From assembly GCA_905200645.1 (NCBI GenBank), contig CAJKLD010000003.1:1-64000 (forward strand): a DNA stretch of 64,000 nucleotides, in the 5' to 3' direction. Source of the stretch: an uncultured Phascolarctobacterium sp. (GTDB lineage Bacteria > Bacillota > Negativicutes > Acidaminococcales > Acidaminococcaceae). The first letter of the stretch is position 1; each line of letters begins with the position of its first letter. The notes beneath the pieces are model-generated. The model saw only the letters and a program-made list of their open reading frames with translations, did not search any database and was not told where the DNA came from. Positions 58,467 to 64,000 of the stretch are shown here, one piece after another. The translations under genes were made by a program, and so were the position numbers.

Positions 58467-59621
58467 ATGGAAAAAAAATCTTGGCAGCTGGCTGCCTGCT
58501 GCGCAGCTACTGCTGTAGTAACCTTCGCTGCCGTGACTATCGCAGAGAGCGTGCTGCTGCACCAAATTACCGGCAGCGTTACCGATACTCTGCGTTTTTG
58601 GCAGACTATGAATTTAGTCAAACAAAACTATAACGGTGAAATAGATAATCATGCGCTGTATGAAGGCGCCATTAAGGGAATGGTGGAAGGTGTAGGCGAT
58701 CCGTACACAGTTTATTTAAACAACAAGGATTTTCAGCAGCTTAACGAAACAACTTCTTCTACCTTTGGCGGTATAGGCATTGTTTTTGGCAAGCGTGGCG
58801 ACAATTACGTGGTGATTTCTGCGCTGCCCGATAATCCAGGCGCTTTGGCCGGTATTAAAAGCGGCGATATTATTGTCTCTATTGACGGCGAATCTGTCAG
58901 CTCGTTGAATATGGAGCAGGTAGCGCATAAAATACGCGGTAAAGAAGGTACTGAGGTTACCTTAGAGCTGAAGGATAAAACTGGACAGCTGCGTAAGGTA
59001 CGCGTTATGCGTAAAGAAATAAAAAATCCTTCGGTAAAAGGTCAATTTGTGCCCAATACCAAAATCGGTTATATTCGCGTTTCTGTTTTCGCCGAAAGCA
59101 CCGGCGAAGATTTTAAGCAGGAATACCAAAAGCTGGAGCAAGAGGGGATGCAGGCTTTAATTCTTGACCTGCGCGGTAATCCGGGCGGACTTTTGAACGC
59201 GGGCGTAGGCGTGGCCGGTATGCTGGTGCCTAAGGGGCCAATTGTTTCGATAACCTATAAAAACGGCAAGACCTACACCGAAAATTCTTCTTTAGAAAAA
59301 GTAAAATATCCTTTGGCAGTGCTGGTAGACCACGGCAGTGCCAGCGCTTCGGAAATTGTCGCGGGGGCGATTAAGGATACTAAAGCAGGTAAACTTTTTG
59401 GCGTTAAGACCTTTGGCAAAGGCAGCGTGCAGTCCGTATACCGCTTAGGACGCGACACCGGCGTAAAAATTACTATCGCTAAATATTACACTCCTTCCGG
59501 TGTTTCTATTCATAATGTGGGTATCGAGCCGGATGTAGTGGTTGAGCTTCCCGATAATGCTGTTAAAGACCTGCAAATGCAGGCGGCAGTAGATTATTTA
59601 AAAGCAGAGATAGCTAAGTAA
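58467..59621 (+). CDS. ctpA: C-terminal processing peptidase (S41)
   Basis: 384 residues: N-terminal anchor, PDZ domain (GGIGIVFGKRGDNYVVI, GALAGIKSGDIIVSIDG), and the S41 core with Ser in DHGSASASEIVAGAIKD and Lys in GVKTFGKGSVQS. GGAGG is 13 bases before ATG 58467; TTG 58464 is possible. Ctp proteases trim or degrade envelope proteins, often wall hydrolases such as the one upstream. Confidence 0.9.
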   Translation: MEKKSWQLAACCAATAVVTFAAVTIAESVLLHQITGSVTDTLRFWQTMNLVKQNYNGEIDNHALYEGAIKGMVEGVGDPYTVYLNNKDFQQLNETTSSTFGGIGIVFGKRGDNYVVISALPDNPGALAGIKSGDIIVSIDGESVSSLNMEQVAHKIRGKEGTEVTLELKDKTGQLRKVRVMRKEIKNPSVKGQFVPNTKIGYIRVSVFAESTGEDFKQEYQKLEQEGMQALILDLRGNPGGLLNAGVGVAGMLVPKGPIVSITYKNGKTYTENSSLEKVKYPLAVLVDHGSASASEIVAGAIKDTKAGKLFGVKTFGKGSVQSVYRLGRDTGVKITIAKYYTPSGVSIHNVGIEPDVVVELPDNAVKDLQMQAAVDYLKAEIAK

Positions 59622-59634
59622 AAGAGGTGGTAGA

Positions 59635-59985
59635 ATGTTATTTATTTGCTATGCAAAATGCAGCACCTGTAGAAAGGCAGAAAAATATCTGCTGGACAAG
59701 GGCTTTACTTTAGAAAAGCGCGATATTAAAGAAGCAAAGCCGTCATTGGAGGAATTGAAAGCTTGGTACAAGGCCAGCGGGGTGCCCTTAAAACGCTTCT
59801 ATAATACCAGCGGCAGGCTCTATAAGGAGCTTAATTTAAAGGATAAAATTCCTACCATGAGCGAGGAGCAGCAGCTTAAGCTTTTGGCAAGCGAAGGTAT
59901 GCTGGTTAAGCGTCCTATTGTCATTGACGGAGAAAAGGTGCTCATTGGCTTTAAACAAGCAGAGTACGAGGAAAAAGGTTTGTAA
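59635..59985 (+). CDS. ArsC/Spx-family thioredoxin-fold protein
   Basis: 116 residues: CYAKCSTCRKAEKYLLDKGF with a C-x2-C pair, VPLKRFYNTSGRLYKEL, and MLVKRPIVIDGEKVLIGF. It is closer to the YffB/ArsC-like branch than to true arsenate reductases. GAGGTGG precedes the ATG. Role unknown, perhaps thiol redox. Confidence 0.82.
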   Translation: MLFICYAKCSTCRKAEKYLLDKGFTLEKRDIKEAKPSLEELKAWYKASGVPLKRFYNTSGRLYKELNLKDKIPTMSEEQQLKLLASEGMLVKRPIVIDGEKVLIGFKQAEYEEKGL

Positions 59986-60037
59986 ATTTATTATTTAAGC
60001 GGCTCTAGGCCGTAATTTTAAGAGAGGAAGATGTGTT

Positions 60038-60868
60038 ATGAATAAGTTTGTAAAAATTGCCTTAATTGGCGCTTTAGCCGCTTTGACCTTAGCTTTTACC
60101 GGCTGCGGCGGTTCTAAAGAAGAAAAAAAGGCTGACCCCAATAAGCCTGTGATTGTAGGCGTAAATCCCGGCCCCCATGCCATTATCATGGAAAATGTTA
60201 AAAAGATTGCCGAGAAAAAAGGCTTGAAAATCGAAATCAAAGAGTTCAGTGATTTTGTAACTCCTAACTCCGCTTTAGCCGCCGGTGAAATTTGGGCCAA
60301 CAGCTTCCAACATGAGCCGTTCTTAAAAGCTACTATGAAAAAAGAGCCTTCCTTTAAGCTGGCTAACGCTTTTCCCACAGCTTTGTTCCCCATCAACATT
60401 TATTCCAGAAAATTAAAGCCTGGCGACACCATTCCCGACGGCGCTAAAATTGCCATTCCTAACGACCCCACCAATGGCGGTCGCAGCATTTTGCTGTTAG
60501 CTTCTCATGGCTTGCTCAAGGTTAAAAATCCTCAGGATATTACTACTACCGTAGCTGATATTACCGAAAATCCGCATAATTTCCAAATTATTGAGCTGGA
60601 AGCTGCGGCAATTCCTCGTTCCTTGGACGACGTAACCTGCGCCGCTATTAACACTACCTATGCCTTGAACGCCGGTCTCAATCCTGCAACCGACCCCATT
60701 GTCAAAGAAACTGCTGACTCTTTGTATGTAAATATTGTTGCTGTACAAGAAGCTACTTTAAAAGACCCGCGTCTGCAAACCTTCAAAGAAGCTTATCAAT
60801 CTAAAGAAAACGCCGAATTTATTAAAACTAAATTTCCCGGCTCCGTATATCTTGGCTGGAAAGAATAA
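60038..60868 (+). CDS. metQ: MetQ/NlpA-family substrate-binding lipoprotein
   Basis: 276 residues: lipobox AFTGC, then VIVGVNPGPHAIIMENVKK, NSFQHEPFL, AIPNDPTNGGRSILLL and AAAIPRSLDDVTCAAINTTYA, all typical of methionine-binding proteins. No MetN or MetI gene is adjacent, so it must use a permease encoded elsewhere. It precedes an M20 amidohydrolase by 9 bases, so the ligand may be a peptide or acylated amino acid rather than methionine. Confidence 0.85.
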   Translation: MNKFVKIALIGALAALTLAFTGCGGSKEEKKADPNKPVIVGVNPGPHAIIMENVKKIAEKKGLKIEIKEFSDFVTPNSALAAGEIWANSFQHEPFLKATMKKEPSFKLANAFPTALFPINIYSRKLKPGDTIPDGAKIAIPNDPTNGGRSILLLASHGLLKVKNPQDITTTVADITENPHNFQIIELEAAAIPRSLDDVTCAAINTTYALNAGLNPATDPIVKETADSLYVNIVAVQEATLKDPRLQTFKEAYQSKENAEFIKTKFPGSVYLGWKE

Positions 60869-60877
60869 GGCTGTACT

Positions 60878-61999
60878 ATGGATTTGGCAAGTCATATTAA
60901 CGAAATTTGGCCGCAGCTGCACGCCATGGCCGAGCCTGCCTTTGCCGAGGTTAAGACAGCTAAATTTTTAGCGGATTTTTTGCGCGCAAGCGGTTACACT
61001 GTGACAGAAAATGTTGGCGGCACTACCGGCATGACGGCGCTTTTGGACAGCGATAAACCGGGACCGACGGTTGCTGTGCGCACGGATATGGACTGTTTGC
61101 TTTTTAAGCAGGAGGACGGCAGCGAAAAACCAATTCACGCCTGCGGTCACGATGGGCACATGACGCTGGCTTTAGGCGTGGCCAAGCTGTTGGCGGAACA
61201 GGGACTGCCCTGCGGCAAATTAAAAATTCTTTGCCAGCCGGCGGAAGAAATTGGCCGCGGTGCGTTAGCGTTGCTGGAAGCAGGCGCGCTGGACGATGTG
61301 CAGTATGTGCTGGGTTATCATTTGATGCCCAAGGATATGGCTCGCAGCGGACAGATTATCGCGCAGATAAACTGGACGGCATGCACGCTGATGGCGGGAG
61401 AAATTCGCGGCTTAGCGGCGCATGGCTCCCAGCCTCATTTGGGCATTAACGCTATTGATGTGGGCGCGGCTATTGTCAATGCGGTCAACGCGCTGCACTC
61501 CAATCCGCTGTTAGGCGGCAGCGTAAAAACTACGCGCTTTTTAGGCGGTGCAGGCTCGCTGAACGCCATCTGCGACAAGGTAAATATCGGTTTTGATTTG
61601 CGCAGTACCTCTAACAGTGAAATGCTCCAGTTGCGGCAGAAAGTGCAAGCTATTGTAAATTCTATTGCTCAAGCTTATGGAGCGGAGGCGGATTGTCATA
61701 TTGTGGGTACTTGTCCTGCGGCAGAGGCCGACCCGTCCCTTTTGGCAGTTACCCGCGACGTGATTGTGAACGAATTAGGCAGCGAAGCCTTAATTCCCGC
61801 GGCCAATATTACTGTCGGCGAAGATTTTAACTTCTTCAAAGAACAGCGACCGCAGCTGAAAACGGCTAGTCTTGGCATTGGCTGCGATTTAGTACCGCGT
61901 CTGCATGACCCGCAGATGACCTTTGACCACAGCGCGTTGGCTGGTGCTATTAAGGTTTTGGCAGCGCTGGCGGTAAAAATTTTACAGACGCGTCCTTAA
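60878..61999 (+). CDS. M20-family amidohydrolase
   Basis: 373 residues: AVRTDMDCLLF, the metal motif HACGHDGHM, PAEEIGRGALALLEAG, YHLMP, and ITVGEDFNFF near the end, as in M20D aminoacylases and AbgA-like enzymes. It would release an amino acid from an N-acyl conjugate. Pairing with the lipoprotein upstream suggests uptake and hydrolysis of the same compound. Confidence 0.85.
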   Translation: MDLASHINEIWPQLHAMAEPAFAEVKTAKFLADFLRASGYTVTENVGGTTGMTALLDSDKPGPTVAVRTDMDCLLFKQEDGSEKPIHACGHDGHMTLALGVAKLLAEQGLPCGKLKILCQPAEEIGRGALALLEAGALDDVQYVLGYHLMPKDMARSGQIIAQINWTACTLMAGEIRGLAAHGSQPHLGINAIDVGAAIVNAVNALHSNPLLGGSVKTTRFLGGAGSLNAICDKVNIGFDLRSTSNSEMLQLRQKVQAIVNSIAQAYGAEADCHIVGTCPAAEADPSLLAVTRDVIVNELGSEALIPAANITVGEDFNFFKEQRPQLKTASLGIGCDLVPRLHDPQMTFDHSALAGAIKVLAALAVKILQTRP

Positions 62000-62022
62000 T
62001 AAAGAAATATTTTTATAATTAC

Positions 62023-62053
62023 AAGAGCCTTCCGTTCGCAATGGAAGGCTCTT
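62023..62053 (+). terminator. Terminator after the amidohydrolase gene
   Basis: AAGAGCCTTCC pairs with GGAAGGCTCTT, loop GTTCGCAAT. The T run after it is weak. Confidence 0.7.
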
Positions 62054-62095
62054 CGTGTTATAATATGGTAAACTGCTATTAAAGGAGCGATAATT

Positions 62096-62665
62096 TTGGA
62101 ATTAGAGCGGGTACGGGACAATAATTTATGTTGGAAGCTGTTTAAATCAACTTTTATTATCAGCGCGTTCACCATTGGCGGCGGCTTTGTTATTATTCCG
62201 CTGCTTAAAGCGAAATTTGTAGATGAATATAAATGGTTGGATGACAAGGAGGCGCTGAACCTTGTTGCCATTGCGCAGTCCGCGCCCGGCGTAGTGGCCG
62301 CTAATGCAGCCATCAGCTTGGGCTATCGCTTGGCAGGCTTTAAGGGTACGTTGGTGGCATTGGCTGCCACGATTTTGCCGCCGCTGATTACTTTGAGCAT
62401 TATATCTTACGCTTATGACGCTTTTGCCAATAATCAATATATTCAACTGCTCTTAAAAGGTATGCAGTGCGGCGCGACGGCGATTATTATTAACGTGGCT
62501 ATCGACCTTTTGCACAAGGAGCTCAAGAAAAAATTGGCGTTGCCGCTGCTGATTATTTTGGGAACCTTTGTGGCAAATTATTTTTTCCATGTGAATTTGA
62601 TGTACGCCGTAGTGGTAGACGCTATTATCGGCTTCTTTTTACTGCGGGATAAAAAATATGCGTAG
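62096..62665 (+). CDS. chrA: Chromate-transporter family protein, first half
   Basis: 189 residues with FKSTFIISAFTIGGGFVIIP, the family start GxxxxGGGxxxxP, and AIAQSAPGVVAANAAISLGY. This is the short ChrA type in which two genes make one antiporter. AAAGGAG precedes TTG 62096. True substrate may not be chromate. Confidence 0.85.
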   Translation: MELERVRDNNLCWKLFKSTFIISAFTIGGGFVIIPLLKAKFVDEYKWLDDKEALNLVAIAQSAPGVVAANAAISLGYRLAGFKGTLVALAATILPPLITLSIISYAYDAFANNQYIQLLLKGMQCGATAIIINVAIDLLHKELKKKLALPLLIILGTFVANYFFHVNLMYAVVVDAIIGFFLLRDKKYA

Positions 62666-62677
62666 GGAGGCGGTAGT

Positions 62678-63253
62678 ATGAGCTGGATGATTTATTGGGA
62701 GCTGTTTTGGAGTTTTGTTAAGGTTGGCGCTTTTTGTGTTGGCGGCGGCTATGCATCTATGCCGCTGATTCAGGCGCAGGTTATCGACGAGCACGGCTGG
62801 CTGACAATGCAGCAGTTTATTGATATTTTTACGATTTCACAGATGACGCCCGGACCTATCGGCATTAACGCGGCGACCTTTGTCGGTACTAAGGTGGCTG
62901 GTGTTCCGGGAGCGGTGTGCGCTACCGTTGGTTTTGTTTTTCCTTCGGTAATTATTGTTTTGATTTTGGCACACTTATTTTTTAAATACGGCGATATTGG
63001 TCCCGTTAGAGGAATTTTGAACGGCCTGCGACCGGCAGTAGTGGCGTTGATTTGTTCGGCGGGCTTGAGCTTTGTGTTTTTAGCTTTATGGAATACGGAA
63101 ACCTTGCCTAAGGATTTTACTAAAATAGACTTAATTGGCTGCTTTGTGCTGCCCATATCCTTGTGGTGCATCCGTCACAAGATGAGCGTTATTAAGCTGC
63201 TGTGCATGAGCGGCGTGCTGGGATTATTTTTAGGTGTAGTTGGAATTAGATAA
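62678..63253 (+). CDS. chrA: Chromate-transporter family protein, second half
   Basis: 191 residues: FVKVGAFCVGGGYASMPLIQ, FTISQMTPGPIGINAATFVG. Homologous to the preceding gene and 12 bases after it, so the two likely form a heterodimer. Opposite orientation in the membrane is known for such pairs. Confidence 0.85.
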   Translation: MSWMIYWELFWSFVKVGAFCVGGGYASMPLIQAQVIDEHGWLTMQQFIDIFTISQMTPGPIGINAATFVGTKVAGVPGAVCATVGFVFPSVIIVLILAHLFFKYGDIGPVRGILNGLRPAVVALICSAGLSFVFLALWNTETLPKDFTKIDLIGCFVLPISLWCIRHKMSVIKLLCMSGVLGLFLGVVGIR

Positions 63254-63263
63254 AATTTTTATT

Positions 63264-63290
63264 TGCTGCCTATATTAAGGCAGCAGTTTT
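63264..63290 (+). terminator. Terminator after the chrA pair
   Basis: TGCTGCC/GGCAGCA hairpin then GTTTT, with a second hairpin (AAGGATTGC and GCAGTCCTT) ending in TTTTC right after it. Between here and 63462 I see no gene. Confidence 0.75.
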
Positions 63291-63462
63291 AAAGGATTGC
63301 TTATGCAGCAGTCCTTTTTCTTTTTGCTTGTTTTTAGCTTAAATATTTTTTTGAGTTGCCTTTTGCTAGGATAAATTTTAGAGCTACAAATATCATTCGC
63401 TCATGTTTTGTGATAAAAAGCGAATTATTCCCTCATTTTTTTGTAAAATACTTGCGAATCAA

Positions 63463-63816
63463 GGGATTTGCGTGCTAATAAAAATTTAGGCGTTTATAAA
63501 GGCGCTCTTTATGAAAATATTGTCAGCGAAGCTTTGTTTAAATGCGGTTATGGTTTATATTATTACAAAAAAGATAATTCTACCTTGGAAGAAGATTTTT
63601 TTTGTGCGTACAAGTAAGGAACTAATTCCTGTGGAAGTAAAGGCAACTAATAGTAAAGCAAAATCTTTGGCTACGTTGATTGCCGGTGATCATTATCCTG
63701 ATATTCAATATGGAATTAAGCTGGTAAAAGGAAACATAGGCTTCGAAAATAATATTTATACTTTTCCGTATTTCTGCACCTTTTTGCTGAAAAGATATTT
63801 AAGCGCTCAAGGTTAG
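63463..63816 (+). pseudogene. DUF4143 AAA-family remnant, frameshifted
   Basis: The C-terminal part of a DUF4143/AAA protein: NKNLGVYKGALYENIVSEAL and YYKKDNSTLEEDFF in one frame, then KELIPVEVKATNSKAKSLAT and LKRYL in another. The change is at the run of eight T near 63596-63603. The ATPase part is absent. A stop at 63445 excludes a longer frame. Confidence 0.75.
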
Positions 63817-63835
63817 GAAAAAATTATAGCGTTTT

Positions 63836-63873
63836 TACGCAGTTACTTGATTGTAAGTGACTGCGTATTTTTT
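63836..63873. terminator. Terminator after the DUF4143 remnant
   Basis: TACGCAGTTACTT pairs with AAGTGACTGCGTA (one T-G pair), then TTTTTT. Confidence 0.8.
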
Positions 63874-63944
63874 ATGCCAATTTTTAGATTATGTATCTTA
63901 AATGCTTTACTACCTGCAATTTATAATATTTTTTCTAAAATGTC

Positions 63945-63972
63945 TTGACGGGGGGGATTTTTGTACTAAAAT
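63945..63972 (+). promoter_or_regulatory. Promoter reading out of the window
   Basis: TTGACG (63945-63950), 16-base spacer beginning with a G run, TAAAAT (63967-63972). Its gene lies beyond the window end. Confidence 0.55.
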
Positions 63973-64000
63973 ATAAGCACGGTAAATGCTCGCTCAATGT

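Noticed and set aside
60038..60868. A full methionine ABC transporter operon
   Set aside because: Neither a MetN ATPase nor a MetI permease gene is found next to the MetQ-like gene.

Overview
The window reads as chromosome of a diderm Firmicute of the Negativicutes (Acidaminococcaceae or Phascolarctobacterium-like is my best guess). Pointers are an SLH-domain outer-membrane porin of the OmpM type, a YadA-type trimeric autotransporter, a csaB gene in a secA-prfB-csaB-ftsEX-envC-ctpA neighbourhood, and Firmicute-like ribosome binding sites. The genus is inference; no rRNA or tRNA gene was seen.

Positions 1 to about 30000 are the right-hand part of an integrative and conjugative element (ICE); its left end lies outside. 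On the + strand are a truncated trimeric adhesin, a conjugation block (TrbJ/VirB5-like protein, TrbL/VirB6-like protein, an M23 peptidase fused to a second TrbL-like domain, a TraF-type peptidase, a second secreted coiled-coil protein), topoisomerase III, an SLH porin that looks like cargo, and a degenerate DnaB-like helicase. From 12.9 to 26.7 kb almost everything is on the - strand: RelBE, two SSBs, PcfJ-like protein, a 26-codon holin-like type I toxin, ParA with a ribbon-helix-helix partner, a Pif1-like helicase, a ribosomal protein S6 paralogue, two ArdC-like antirestriction proteins (one without the catalytic Glu), and a replisome-organizer protein whose gene contains iterons and two consensus DnaA boxes. 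A phage-like switch, an XseA-like membrane protein and a tyrosine integrase (probable ATA start) close the element near 29981.

The most interesting signal is a family of four long imperfect palindromes (14.0, 15.0, 17.3 and 20.5 kb), all in one orientation, each directly upstream of a - strand operon. Loops and stems vary with compensatory changes, several pairs are G-T wobbles only on the + strand, and three copies keep a TTGCYT-N18-CATAAT pair inside the fold. Because they precede ssb, pcfJ-like and parA/pif1/S6-like operons, I propose they are single-stranded-DNA promoters of the Frpo type in the leading region of the conjugating element.

Positions 30 to 37.7 kb hold flanking chromosome: an AAA-ATPase/PD-(D/E)XK gene interrupted by an in-frame TAG, two gene remnants, HxlR regulator with peptide deformylase, a YeiH transporter divergent from a LysR regulator, a GlcD-type oxidase and a C_GCAxxG_C_C protein. 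Positions 37.9 to 48.7 kb hold a complete type III-A CRISPR-Cas locus: cas10-csm2-csm3-csm4-csm5-cas6-csm6, a 21-repeat array, then cas1-cas2.

From 48.8 to 62 kb is core chromosome: secA, prfB with its programmed +1 frameshift, a DUF5693-like membrane protein, csaB, ftsE, ftsX, an EnvC-like M23 protein, ctpA, an ArsC/Spx-like protein, a MetQ-like lipoprotein and an M20 amidohydrolase. The window ends with a two-gene chromate-type transporter, a frameshifted DUF4143 remnant and a promoter reading out of the window.
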